Below, piece after piece: positions 1 to 11,662 of a stretch of DNA of 64,000 nt (position 1 is its first letter; each line of letters starts with the position of its first letter). Origin of the DNA: Hedera helix. Lineage: Eukaryota > Streptophyta > Magnoliopsida > Apiales > Araliaceae. A model generated the notes under the pieces. It ran no database searches. It was not told the origin of the DNA and saw only the letters and a list, made by a program, of their open reading frames with translations. The position numbers were made by a program, and so were the translations under genes. The stretch is taken from contig OX359280.1 in the NCBI GenBank assembly GCA_947179155.2, positions 38,032,055 to 38,096,054 on the forward strand, read 5' to 3'.

Positions 1-1050
1 TAAATAAATTATTGTAATTTTATGAACAATTTTTTATCATGTCCTGTCGCTCGGTTGGTTTGTGATATATATATAAACATAATTTCTTTCCATTAAGTAA
101 CATGTTGTTAATTAGTCATTGAATTTATTGTTAAATGATAGAAAAAAATTATATCTAAATTGGTCTAATACTTCATTTTGCTGCCAACTCTAAGCCAAGC
201 AAACTGTAATGTCCTTTCACATTTTGCGAATAATAACTTTAAATTAATAGCTTAGTTAGTTTAAGCGTTTCTTTTTATTGTATTGGTCAAAACTTCTACT
301 CCACCCCCAGTAAAGTCAGTACATACGATATACGCTACATATATAGTCAAATAAGCTTCCTTTAAGTTATCTAATAGTTCCATCCTGATTCTTTCCCGGA
401 ATTCTTCCCTAAAGCCCTGTGATTAAAATATAATAACATAGATATTTTTTTTAAGAAAAAAGATGATATATATACATACATATATATATATACACACACA
501 TAAACATGTATATGTAGGAAGTATATACTTTATTTGAATCAATTAAATAGGGCTAAACATGAGCATCATTCATGCATGGTTTCCATTTACTCATCTTGAT
601 TAACACTCCAACTTTGTCTCTTATTTTACCACCTAGAGCTCCTTAGTTTTCAATTCATACTCTTTTTTCCGGTTGCATATATATATTTTCATATAGCTAA
701 TAAAATACTGTTTAAAAGTATGTTTAGTTTGTTAACTAAATTAGATTACGCGGTGTCATACAAGTGCATTAGCTTGTTGTAGTTGTGTGACACTATAACT
801 AAACTATTTGACATTGACAATGATATTTTGTTATAGTTGTATCATGTATGACAAAAATATTGACAACTATAGACTTAATGAGCTGAAACGTTTAGTGAAA
901 TTTTTTCACAATTTTTTTTAATAGTATATATATATTATGCGCGCGTGTATGTGGAGTCGATACATAACAAATTGTCGTTATAGGGCTTAACAAACTGCTA
1001 AATTTTGGACAGTTCATTATAAGATTTAACAGGCATTTAACAAAAAATAA
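1..1050. other. AT-rich intergenic DNA, no gene seen
   Basis: No open frame, splice pattern or RNA gene is recognisable. Short TA/CA microsatellites lie near 465-500 and 925-945. A stretch at about 740-1000 repeats phrases such as tgacactataac and gtcgttatag, which also occur near 2050-2190, so it may be remains of a DNA transposon. Nothing more can be supported. Confidence 0.6.
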
Positions 1051-1602
1051 AATTATCAATAATATCATTTTGCGAAAATAACTTAACTACTGCAACATTG
1101 TCTAATAATTTATAAAATAATATTGTTTTTTTAAACCGGATAGATTATGATCTAAGCAATCTCATCTATCCACTTAAGGATAAGTGTACATACATAATAT
1201 TTAAAAATAAAATTAAACACTATATTTATCTTAATTATTAAAAGTAAGATATGACACAAATTTTAATATCATATCTAACTTTTTAATAATTAAAATAAAT
1301 ATAATATTTAAATATTATGTACTTAAAATTATCAATAATATAATTTTGCGAAAATAACTTAACTACTGTAACATTGTCTAATAATTTATAAAATAATATT
1401 GTTTTTTTAAACGGGACATATTATGATCTAAGCAATCTCATCTATCCACTTAAGGATAAGTGTACATACACAATATTTAAAATAAAAATTAAACACTATA
1501 TTTATCTTAACTATTAAAAGTGAGATATGACATAAATTTTAATATCATATCTAATTTTTTTAATAATTAAAATAAATATAATATTTAAATATTATGTACT
1601 TA
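1051..1602. repeat. Tandem duplication, two ~276-bp units
   Basis: Unit 1 runs 1051-1326 and unit 2 about 1327-1602. They are nearly identical apart from scattered substitutions and one-base indels. The second half of each unit (about 1181-1326 and 1456-1602) is itself an inverted repeat: the left arm contains tacataatatttaaa and the right arm its complement, so each would fold into a hairpin. That half is related to the single copy near 4300-4470, which points to a small hairpin MITE that was duplicated along with its flank. Confidence 0.8.
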
Positions 1603-2011
1603 TACTTATTCGTGCACTTAATCAAGAAAGCAAGCAAGAATTCTTGTGGACATTAATGCATCAATTTGCATTGGCTTAAAAAAGAGGGAACAAAAACCAC
1701 GAATTAGGAGAGGCAACAAGAATGATTCATTACGTGTCTTGTCGGCCTTAAATTTAATAATGCTCTATTCGTGTACCACTTGCATTTTCTGCACCTAAAT
1801 ATGTTGCAACCTAGCTGGCTAGGTCACATAATACTCTAACAAAATTCACTTCCCACCTCCTAAATCCCACAACCCTTTTTTTTTGGGAGTTTACCACGAA
1901 GGGAACAAGCTATGACTAGTAGTAGTTAGTGACCTTGGCCAAATGGCCAATGATCAAGAATGTCATCCACTACTCATATGTTGGGGTTGGATAATATTTT
2001 TTGAGAACTGT
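1603..2011. other. Intergenic, no gene seen
   Basis: Slightly less AT-rich sequence without a supported open frame, RNA gene or repeat. Confidence 0.5.
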
Positions 2012-2255
2012 TATTTTCACAGAAATTTTTGTTATTTTTTTATGTGAGTTCAATTTTTTACTTATAGCGATGGTTTTAAAATCATCGCTATATTCTTATG
2101 ACTACACTTTACATGTTAAAACCATTGTTATAGACCTATTGCGACACTTTACATGTAAAAAGTGTCGTTATAGATCTATAACGACAGTTTTAAGCTATAA
2201 GTAAAAAGTGGAATCCGTTGCGAAAATAACAAAAAAACCCTGCAAAAATATCAGT
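2012..2255. mobile_element. Palindromic MITE-like element
   Basis: The outer ~50 bp on each side are inverted copies: tttttacttatagc near 2055 pairs with gctataagtaaaaa near 2195, and the flanking ttgttattttt pairs with aaaaataacaa-type sequence at the right end. The centre carries short inverted phrases (gcgatggttttaaaa / atcatcgc). There is no transposase. The exact ends and target duplication are unclear. The short open frame inside has no coding features. Confidence 0.5.
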
Positions 2256-2624
2256 TTCTTATTATTTTTTTTACAAGAGGGGGTAAAATTTTACTGTATA
2301 AGTTCATATATGTGTTGATATTAGAAATTCAGAAGAGAAAAAAAAGGGCAGAGTTGTAAATTTTCAGAAGGGGGTGCAAAACATGAAATTTAGGAGTGTT
2401 TTGAAAAATATTAAAAAACCAAACATATACGTATACGCGTGTAGTCATGTCTCATGAGAATTTGGACCTCCAAGACTATTGCATGATAAGGTCTTTTAGT
2501 TTTTGATTCTAATACAAACATTACTCATGATGCACAAATGACTAGGTTTCCGATATGTCCTTGTTAAAGGAGTGTGTTTACTAAATATCAACACCTGCAT
2601 AGAAAGCATTCAGACGTAATTACA
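2256..2624. other. Intergenic, no gene seen
   Basis: Low-complexity sequence with no open frame or recognisable element. Confidence 0.5.
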
Positions 2625-2889
2625 TACTCTATTCATTTTAAAATATAAAATTATATATCGTTAATTTTTTAAAAGTTAATTTAATATATTTCAAACTCAA
2701 AATTAATATAATTTTATTAAATTTTAATTAATACAATAACAAATATTATAAATTATTTAAAAGTAATACTAATAATAAATCTTATTGTTTTTATATTTAA
2801 ATACATTATTTCAATTTTATATTAAAAAATATCATAAATTAATTTATAAAAGTCAACATCAATCTTATATTTTTTAAACGGAAAGAGTA
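2625..2889. mobile_element. Stowaway-like MITE
   Basis: The segment starts TACTCTATTCATTTTAAAAT and ends in the near-complement AAACGGAAAGAGTA, with TA at both outer edges as expected for a TA target. It is 265 bp long, extremely AT-rich and has no coding capacity. Terminal inverted repeats of CTC-type with TA duplications are typical of Stowaway (Tc1/mariner-dependent) MITEs. The family is inferred from the ends only. Confidence 0.65.
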
Positions 2890-3286
2890 TATTTTAAAAC
2901 TAAAAAGTGAAATAATAAAAAACTAAGTACACAAATGAAAGAATTTAATAAGAAATTTAACATGAGAACTTCTATCTTTTCTCTTCTATTATCATTTCTC
3001 CTCAAATGGGATTTTTTTTAAAAATAAAATAAAATTATTTGTTCATTTATCTTTTTTTTTTGAAACAGTTAAAAGACTGAAAAAATTTATTGCTCCAAAT
3101 TATCCGAAATTGTCAAAGGGATAACACTAGGATAAGTATCATCCAACCAAAAAACAGAAATGTACAAATCAAATAACTCAACTACATTATGAGCTACCCT
3201 ATTATGGGTAAATATTCTTGAATTCTTTTATATGCTTATATTTTTTTTTTAAAACCGTGTCTAATTTTATATGCTTGTTTTAGTAT
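2890..3286. other. Intergenic, one unassigned conserved-looking block
   Basis: AT-rich, without a gene. About 3060-3230 is of more complex composition than its surroundings and could be a degraded retroelement fragment, but I see no diagnostic motif. Confidence 0.4.
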
Positions 3287-3446
3287 GTTATAAACGAATA
3301 ATTATTCAATGATCTTGGAACACCGCTACGTAATACTCCCACTGTTTATACCTTTAAGCCTATTAAAATAAAAAAATATAATTGATCTAGATTCTAGAGC
3401 ATCACAAGTGATGCTCCAAGACCATTGAATAATTTTTCGTTATAAC
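3287..3446. mobile_element. Short MITE with ~33-bp terminal inverted repeats
   Basis: The left end gttataaacgaataattatt and the right end, read on the opposite strand, gttataacgaaaaattattc match over about 33 bp, including the following caatg(a/g)tcttgga. The 160-bp element has no open frame. No clear target duplication is seen. Confidence 0.65.
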
Positions 3447-4299
3447 CAAACTAACCGTACGAGTTCAACCTTGCACAAGTGTCGATAGTTCGAGGATTAT
3501 GGAGGGTCATGATCATTTTCACACTCAACATAGGGGGGGAAAAATCACAAAATCCATTATAAAGAAATTAAGAAAAAATCAAAATGACATTTTTTTTAAA
3601 GCTCACTTTAAAATTAGTATCACTCCAAAATTTTAATATTCCATACCTTTGCATATCAATAATTCAACAAAAAAACTAAAAATTATTGAGATACCGCGTG
3701 ATAGTAAAAGTCTCACATTGAAATACAAAAAAAAAAAATTAGGACATATATACTCTACTAAACTATAAATCTAATAGGTTAACTTTCAAATGTTATAGAC
3801 CGAATTTTCTCAACAACTGGAATCATTAACATGCATAAGATGATAAAATGGAAAAATTAGAAGTATTTAATAAATAAGCTTGTACACACCAAAATCATTA
3901 AACCATTTGGTATCCATGTAACAGGGTCACAAGTTTAGTTTTGATGGTTTCTTTACCTAAAATCCTAGAATGGTTCCTCATCCCTCCAAGAATGATATTC
4001 CCATTTTTAGAAGTTATTTGTATTTTAAAAAAATTATTATATTTGATATATTTAATACTGAATGAAATAAAAGTATAAATTTTCTGTTTTAATTAGTGGC
4101 AAACTTCAAATATCTCTAATGGTGCGTTTGGAGATTTTTTTTATGTATTTGTATATCATTTAGGAGACTGGCCGTAACAGTGCAAAAATTATTAGTAGAA
4201 GATAATTGTTTTTATATGGACAAATCTGTCCTTGACAAGGTTATTGTCGTGGCCCACAAATATTACTAGTTCTAATTATGAGCACAAGATTATGGTATT
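3447..4299. other. Intergenic, no gene seen
   Basis: AT-rich sequence with homopolymer runs. No open frame, RNA gene or repeat could be supported. Confidence 0.5.
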
Positions 4300-4470
4300 T
4301 AGGACAAGTTTACGTACACAATATTTAAATATAAAAATTAAATATTATATTTATTTTAATTATTAAAAATGGAGCGTGACACGAATTTCAATGTTATGCT
4401 ATATTTTTTAATAATTAAGATGAATGTAGTGTTTGAATATTGTGTATTTATACTTATTCTTGTATCTATA
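4300..4470. mobile_element. Diverged third copy of the hairpin MITE
   Basis: The arms (acacaatatttaaatat on the left, atattgtgt-type complement on the right) and the order of motifs match the hairpin halves of the duplicated units at 1181-1326 and 1456-1602. The whole segment is an imperfect palindrome. It has no coding capacity. Confidence 0.6.
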
Positions 4471-4966
4471 TAAAAATTATGAACAGTAGAGCCAGATTCG
4501 GGAGGAGGGGGTGTTACAGTTATTTGAGATCATTATATTTTTATTTTTAAGTTAAAATAAAATAAATAATATTTATTGTAAGATGTATATACATTTTATA
4601 AAACAAATTGTGAAATTTGTGTTCTCACCACAAAGTATGAAATTTACTAATTTTGTAATTGAGATATTTTGGATATATGTAATTCATCCTAATTAACTGA
4701 TACTCTCGAGTCTCGGCCATTCAAAACTGTATATATAAATAGTATAAAAAATAAAATAAATAATTATACTGTCTTGCTAGGCCAACGGACAATAGAAAGT
4801 ACACATGTTATGTAACCATTTGTTAGCATCTACGCGTGACTTATCTCATGCATGGATGAAATATCAAGTGAGAAGTTCCACTTACTCAACTGACAGCTTG
4901 ACATCGAGGACGACCACCCATCTACGTAAGAGATACCGTACGGTGCATCCGCTAACAATTCTTTTA
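4468..4966 (+). repeat. Dispersed ~490-bp direct repeat, copy 1
   Basis: Matches 5997-6495 over its whole length with roughly 90% identity by eye. It starts at tataaaaattatgaacagta and runs to the gagatacc and ctaacaattct region. The function is unknown and no open frame is conserved between the copies, so this is probably a duplicated fragment or a non-autonomous element. Confidence 0.75.
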
Positions 4967-5184
4967 TTTTTATAATTTTCTGATATACAATAAAAATTAA
5001 TTTATTTTTTTATTTCTCTATTATTATTATTATTATTAATATATTAAATTATTTTGTCTTACTCATAAATTTAACTTTAAATTTATGTTATTTGACTATA
5101 TCTCAATATTGCAGCAATTCTAAATTAATTTTATCCAATAATTTGACTTTTAAATAGTTTTATTATTCAATTTTTACAAATAAC

Positions 5185-5696
5185 TCTGACACATAAATAT
5201 CTGATATTATCTAATAATTTGAATTTTTAATTTTTTTATTTATAAATAATTTTCAACCACAATAATATATAATATTATTCCATAATTGGAATTTTAAATT
5301 TTATTTACAGATAATTTTTACACATAAATTTTTAATTTTTTTTAAGTCCTTGCTCACACAAAAATTGTAACGTTGTCTCATAAATATGTCACATATAAAT
5401 CTAAACTGATATTAAATTACAGCAATTTTAAATTGATAACTCTGACATATAAATATTTGATATTATCCAATAATTTGAATTTTTAATTTTTTTACAAACA
5501 ATTCTCAAGCAAAAAAATATGTAATATTATCCCATAATTGAGCTTTGAACTTTATTTACAGAAAAATTTATGCATATTTTTTTTTAAATTCCTTAATCAC
5601 ACAAGAATATGTAACATTAACCCATAAAAATAAATCTAAACTGATATTATGTATCAAAATTACATCAATTTCAAATTAATATTATATTATATAATT
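5185..5696. repeat. Degenerate tandem repeat, two ~256-bp units
   Basis: The phrase tctgacataaatat followed by tgatattatc and taatttgaatttttaa begins at about 5185 and again at about 5441. The order of later phrases (accataattg, cacacaa, ctaaactgatatta) is kept. The units are clearly diverged, with many small indels. Non-coding. Confidence 0.65.
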
Positions 5697-5996
5697 CTAG
5701 TTTGATATTATCTCAAATTGATGAGTGATTGATGTAAATATTTTTTAATTATTTATATTTTTTTAACAAAATGAATAATCACACCGCAACTTATGGGATC
5801 GTATGTAGTTATTGTATTTATATAAAGGAAAAATTTACACATATATCAACTTTACTTTTCAATTTCCGAAATGATCGTGTTTTGTAAAATAAATAAATAA
5901 ATTGTCAAAATAATTTTTACACAAACACAAAAAGTGCATTATAAAACATGATCGTTTCGAGAATTTAGGAGTAAAATTGATGAATGTGTAGGTTTT
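5697..5996. other. Intergenic spacer between repeats
   Basis: AT-rich. Nothing recognisable. Confidence 0.5.
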
Positions 5997-6495
5997 TTCT
6001 TATATAAAAATTATGAACAGTAGAGCCAGATTATTGAGGAGGGGGGTTGCTTACGGTCATTTGAGATCTTTATATTTTTATTTTTAAGATAAAATAAAAT
6101 AAAAAATGTTTATTGTAAGATGTATATACATTTTATAAAACAAATTGTGAAATTTGTGTTCCCACCACAAAGTGTGAAATTTACTAATTTTGTAATTGAG
6201 ATATTTTGGATGAATAGAATTCATCCTACTCAACTGATACTCTTGGCCCTTGGGCCATTCAAAGCTGTAGATATAAATATAAAAATAAAATAAATAATTA
6301 CACTGTCTTGCCAGGCCAACTGACAATCATAGCACACGTGTTATGCAACCATTTGTTAGGAACTACATGTGACTTATCTCATGCATGGATGAAATATCAC
6401 GTGAGAAGTTCCACGTACTCAACTGACAGCTCGAGATCGAGGAGGATCACCCATCTAAGTGAGAGATACCAAAAATGGCCTCGCATTTAACAATT
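5997..6495 (+). repeat. Dispersed ~490-bp direct repeat, copy 2
   Basis: Second copy of the segment at 4468-4966, in the same orientation about 1.5 kb away. Short open frames inside it on either strand are not conserved in copy 1 and are not considered genes. Confidence 0.75.
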
Positions 6496-6645
6496 CTATC
6501 ATAAAGATGATTTTTTTTATTAGTCGAGAAATAATAGACTAAACTATATGGAAACATCTCTTTCGCTAGGTTATTATCTTTGGTCAAAGCATATTTAATT
6601 ATAAATAAAGTTTAAGAATGGTTTTATTGGCTCCATTACCCTAAG

Positions 6646-7111
6646 GAGGGGTTTGGTGTGCCGAATAAAAATTTAATTTAATACAATAATTTATATAATA
6701 TAATAAAATTCTAATATAATTATGATAAGTTATTACGATATATTTATCGGATTGGTTCTTGATATTTGTATAATATTTGTAATATTATTATATTATATTT
6801 AAAATTATGTTTGATTTACTAAATTATATGAATATTATATGCAATAAAATTAATAAATTAAAATTCAAAATATTAAATTAATTGTAATTATTATTATTTT
6901 TTCTTTTATAACATATTACATTATGGACGTATGTAATAAATCAATACATTAATTGGATGATATAATTAATAAAAAACTTAAAAATACACTCGTAATAGGC
7001 TGATACGCATGTAATAAAGTAAATCAAATATAATAAATAATATCTCAATATAATAATTTATTATATAACAAAATTATTATATTAATTTAACGATAACCAA
7101 ATACGACCGAA
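6646..7111. mobile_element. Possible AT-rich MITE (GGTCG-TTTGGT ends)
   Basis: The left edge ggggtttggtgtgc and the right edge, read on the complement, ggtcgtatttggttatcg are similar. The interior next to each edge consists of complementary AT-rich stretches (taatataataa / ttattatatta). This resembles plant hAT- or PIF-type MITEs that end in GG-TTTGGT, but no clean target duplication is visible. Confidence 0.4.
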
Positions 7112-7752
7112 AAGTATATAGTAAATGCTTTGTATGGCAAGTGTTGAATATGAACAATTAGTTATTAGATTATAAGAATCAGACGGTGATAACGCTAGGT
7201 AATAAATTCAGTTTTCACTGTTGTGGGAGGTTTGTAGTACGGATATTTTAAAATATGAATATAGATATAATCGTATTTATATTTAAAAATAAATTTTAAT
7301 ATATATATTTATATTTGTATTCGACAGATATGTAATATGAAATATTTGAATTTATATTTGACGAATAATATTTAAATACAAATATTATTTGTATCTGTTT
7401 TGTACAATATAATGTGATCAAATATCTACATATCCATATCCGTATTCGCAACTCTTCAAAATAAAATTTTAAGCCTTTTTTTAAAAATTTCATGCACAAT
7501 GCTAAATTAATAACCAAAAAATTATTCACTTAATCTACTAATAATTAAAAATGATGTATAATTAACCACATAAAATAATTAGACTGGATATATTATTCAT
7601 ATGTAATTTTTTTATATTGTATATCGTAAAATAACCATAAAAGATTTACAATCAATTGATATTAATATTTTCATATATTGTATATCAATATTAAATGAGA
7701 GATTTATACTTGTATATGTATAAATACATATAGTTAGCAATATATATATATA
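7112..7752. other. Intergenic, no gene seen
   Basis: AT-rich with short internal repeats of atttgtatt/aatacaaat type at 7240-7450. It ends in a short TA microsatellite that borders the fold-back element. Confidence 0.5.
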
Positions 7753-9918
7753 GGGAATGATCCATAGCAAACACTAACTATATCTATTATTTCAGCAAAC
7801 GCATCTGCTACCATTTAAATAATGATCCAAGGGAGGAGATATATCTCCAGCCGTTAACTAAGATAGCGGGGAAGAGAAAAAAAAAATTACAAGCCGCTAA
7901 CATAATTAACATGTGAAATTTGAAAAAAAAAAGGATAAAATTATGTACTACCCGCTAACATAGTTAACGGGTGGAGAGTTTTTTTTTTTTTAAAAGTAGC
8001 AACTTGCATAAAAAATAAAAAAATAAAATAAAATATTCTTCTAACCCATTAAATATGTTAGCAAGTGGAGAGTGAATTAATAATTTTTTTTTTTAAGTAC
8101 CAACTTGCATTAAAAAAATTAAATAAATAAATTGTTATTCCAACACGTTAACTATGTTAGCGGGTGGAGAGAATGAATTATTATTATTTTTAAATACCAA
8201 CTTGAACTTGCATAAAATTAAAATAATACTTCCAACCAGTTAACTATGTTAGCAGGTGGAGAGAATGAATTATTATTATTATTTAAAGTACTAATTTGAA
8301 CTTGCATAAATTTTTTTTTTTTAAAATAACAATGCTTCCAACCCGCTAATTATGTTTGCAGGTGGACAAAATGAATTATTATTATTATTTTTTTATGCAA
8401 GTTCAAGTTGCAAGTTTGTACGACGTCTAGGAAAAATTGATACAAGTATATGTAAAGAGATTTTTTTCTGCTGGAATGAATTGCAACTTGAATTTATATA
8501 AAAAAATAATAATAATTCATTCTCTCCACCCACTAACATAGTTAACGGGTTAGAAATATTATTATTTTATGCAAGTTCAAGTTGATACTTTAAAAATAAA
8601 AAAAAAACATTCTCTCCACCCGCTAACATAGTTAACAGTTTGGAATAGAAATTTTTTTTTTAACGCAAGTTGGTACTTTAAAAAATACAAATTAATAATT
8701 CCCTATCCATCCGCTAACATAGTTAACGGTGTGACGCACCCAAATCTGGGCCCACACAGCCCAAACTTGAGTCGTCAAAATACTACAACAAAATTATTAC
8801 AACAAAGCACAACGTACAACAATACAGTGTATAATAATACACAACTAAGTCTTCACTATTATTGCCACACTATTTTACAAAACGTGAAGACTATGATAAC
8901 TATTCCTCGGACCCTCACTCCATTCCCCGGCTAGACCCTGTTATGTTTTCATCTCCTGTTGAAAAACAATGGAACAAAAGAAAGGGTGAGCTCAAATAGC
9001 CCAGTAAAGAATATCATGACTAAGATAATGATGAATAAATTATCATTAGTCTTCAACAGTTGAGTTCTTGATAGAATACAATAAACTACAAGGTTTATAT
9101 CAAAAACTGCAGTTAAATTCTTAAACAACGTTCAGATCAATAATAGCAGCGGAATGAGTAATCTATTAGAAGAATAATGCAGACTATAATGTCCACTCGG
9201 TTCTCTTTTTAGGAAAAACATCATCAACTTTTATCATCTGAAATATCATTAGTCAAGATAATACAAATTCACAGTTCCTGATCATAATCATGCACATCAA
9301 CAGTTCATCTTTGTACTACGGGCCAAAGATATTCAATATAGCACCAACGGTCATGATTATACCAGATTCAGCCTTTGGTCATAATCATACCAAACAACAG
9401 TTCATCTTTGCACTACGGGCCAAAGAGAACATTCACCACGTGCCATAAAAGACACCGAACAGATGTATCGCCTTTAACCTATTATATCGCCTTTAACCTA
9501 TCATCTGTTCAACAAATATATCACATCTGTGCCCCCGGCCACAGATATTCACAACAGCTTGATTTTTGGATGATTAGAATGATATAAATGATGAACAGAA
9601 GAAATAGGATAACAATAAGTATCGGAAGTTTACTATGTACAGATTCAAATAATGTCCAAATTGTCAACATGATGTGGAGTGAAATTTAAAAATGATATTC
9701 AAGATCCACAGTTCAGAATAACGGTTACAATTCAATAGAAAGGTTCACGTAAATAGGAAGGTTCAGTTGAAATAATGAAGTTCAACTATTATGGAACATA
9801 TAATATTTTCAGGAATTATAGAAGCAATAGTTCCATAATAAATTTCGATTTAGGAGTATGAAAGAAAATAATATCCCTTACCGTAGCAGGTTTGATTAAC
9901 AAAAGGTGAAGGAAATTA

Positions 9919-10197
9919 ATACAAAGGGTTATTCACCAACAGGCGGCAATCCGCTCCGTAAGGTTATTCCCACAATTTAATAGAATTTGAGTACAAAGAG
10001 TTATTCACCAAACAGGCGGCAATCCGCTCCGTAAGGTTATTCCCACAATTTAATAGAATTTGAGTACAAAGAGTTATTCACCAAACAGGCGGCAATCCGC
10101 TCCGTAAGGTTATTCTCAGAGATTAATAATGAATGAATACGAAAGGTTATTCACCAACAGGCGGCAATCCGCTCCGTAAGGTTATTCCCACAATTTA
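9919..10197. repeat. Four ~73-bp direct repeats in the LTR
   Basis: Units begin with ttattcacca at about 9929, 10001, 10074 and 10147 and share caggcggcaatccgctccg. They lie upstream of the GC-poor TATA region when read in element direction and could be promoter elements, as in other plant LTRs with repeated enhancer boxes, but no function can be shown. The same arrays recur in LTR 2 and LTR 3. Confidence 0.85.
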
Positions 10198-10515
10198 ATA
10201 CATGGAAATAAAATGCACGTCTTATGAGTAAGGAAGAAACAATATTATTATCGAGAATCAAATAATGATAATCCCTTACCATAGTACGTTTGAATAATGG
10301 AAGATGAAAAAGATGGTATCCCTTACCGTAACACGTGACTGGATATTGATTTAAATGAGGTTGATTAACTTGAACAGTACACGTATACTTATAGATCTTC
10401 ACAAATACTCAAGATGACTTAAGCACACTTAGAGAGAACTTTCACAAGAAGTATTTAGAGAGAGAAAGAAAGAACAAGTAAGGAAGTTTATGAAAAATCC
10501 TTAAGTTAAGGCTTC

Positions 10516-10523
10516 TATTTATA
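10516..10523 (-). promoter_or_regulatory. TATA box of the Ty3 LTR
   Basis: TATAAATA on the minus strand, preceded by ggc and followed by gaagcctt, is the best core promoter in the LTR. The same box is at 17977-17984 and 25438-25445 in the other two LTRs. The copies in LTR 2 and LTR 3 are positioned to drive the left and right bodies. Transcription would start roughly 30 bp to the left of each box. Inferred from sequence only. Confidence 0.55.
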
Positions 10524-10612
10524 GCCAAAAATCTCATCATTCATTTAATCTAAACCATTCATTTAAAGATCATCTTTTAATCTACACCATCCATTTCAAA
10601 TATTATATTATC

Positions 10613-10870
10613 TTTAATCTACACCATTCATTTCATATCACCTAATAATCACCTAACTTTATATTATAAACAAATCAATTTAATTATTCAACAATAATTC
10701 ACACTTTAATCTACACCATTCATTTCATATTACCTAATAATCACCTAACTTTATATTATAAACAAATCAATTCAATTATTCAACAATAATTCACACTTTA
10801 ATCTACACCATTCATTTCATATCACCTAATAATCACCTAACTTTATATTATAAACAAATAACTTTATCAA
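10613..10870. repeat. Three 92-bp direct repeats in the LTR
   Basis: Units start with tttaatctacaccattcatt at 10613, 10705 and 10797, the last followed by a truncated tail. They differ by a few bases (catatcacc / catattacc). The array is identical in the other two LTRs, so it predates the tandem duplication. Confidence 0.85.
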
Positions 10871-11662
10871 TTCAATTATTATGACTAATTGTTATAAATA
10901 CAGTATAGTTAGCTCTTAGATATCAAGTCAATAAATTAATGAAATACAACTGTTTAAATAACATCATAATAGAGATAACAATAATGTAAAATAAAGCATA
11001 CGTTACTGTGTAATGACAATTATTGATTCAATAATGTGAATTACTGTGCATATGTTACTGTGACAATTATTAGGTTCAATAATTTTAAAAACAGTGCAAC
11101 AACAATTATTGACTCAATGATATAAAATACAGTGTAATGACAATTATTAAATCAATAATGCAAAATACTGTGTAACAACAATTATTGAATTGATAATATA
11201 AAATATTATGCAGTGACAATTATCGATGAAATGATGCGTAACAGTTACGGTGTCAATTATCAGACCAATAATATGAGACACTATGCAATACCGTGTGTTA
11301 CTGTAGAGTACCGTGTGCTACAGAAAATACCATAAACTACCGTATGCTACTATTCTTTTATCACCGGTATTTTAACAGTTCCGTTGACTATTTTTATTTA
11401 AAAAGGTTACTTCTGTCGTTTTCTATATCCGACAAATATTCCGTTGTGGGGTCCACCAATAATTTATTATTTCGGCGCCGTCGTACGGCACGAATATTCC
11501 CCGACCAAACGAATATTCCCCGACAAAGCGAATATTGTCCGACAAAATAAAATTTGCACATAACATCCTTAACTTTCAATTTTGTTAATTTAACCACTTA
11601 CTGTTTCAAAAAAAATATATATGAAGAAAAATTAAATTTTGTATTTCATAAAATTCGGGGTC

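Noticed and set aside
9919..10197. Regular 73-bp repeats that could suggest a CRISPR-like array
   Set aside because: The repeats are long, adjacent, and without unique spacers. They are LTR-internal tandem repeats in a plant genome.
11293..11597. 67-85-codon frames repeated identically in all three LTRs
   Set aside because: Conservation follows from LTR identity. The frames overlap on opposite strands, start in promoter-type sequence and match no retroelement protein.
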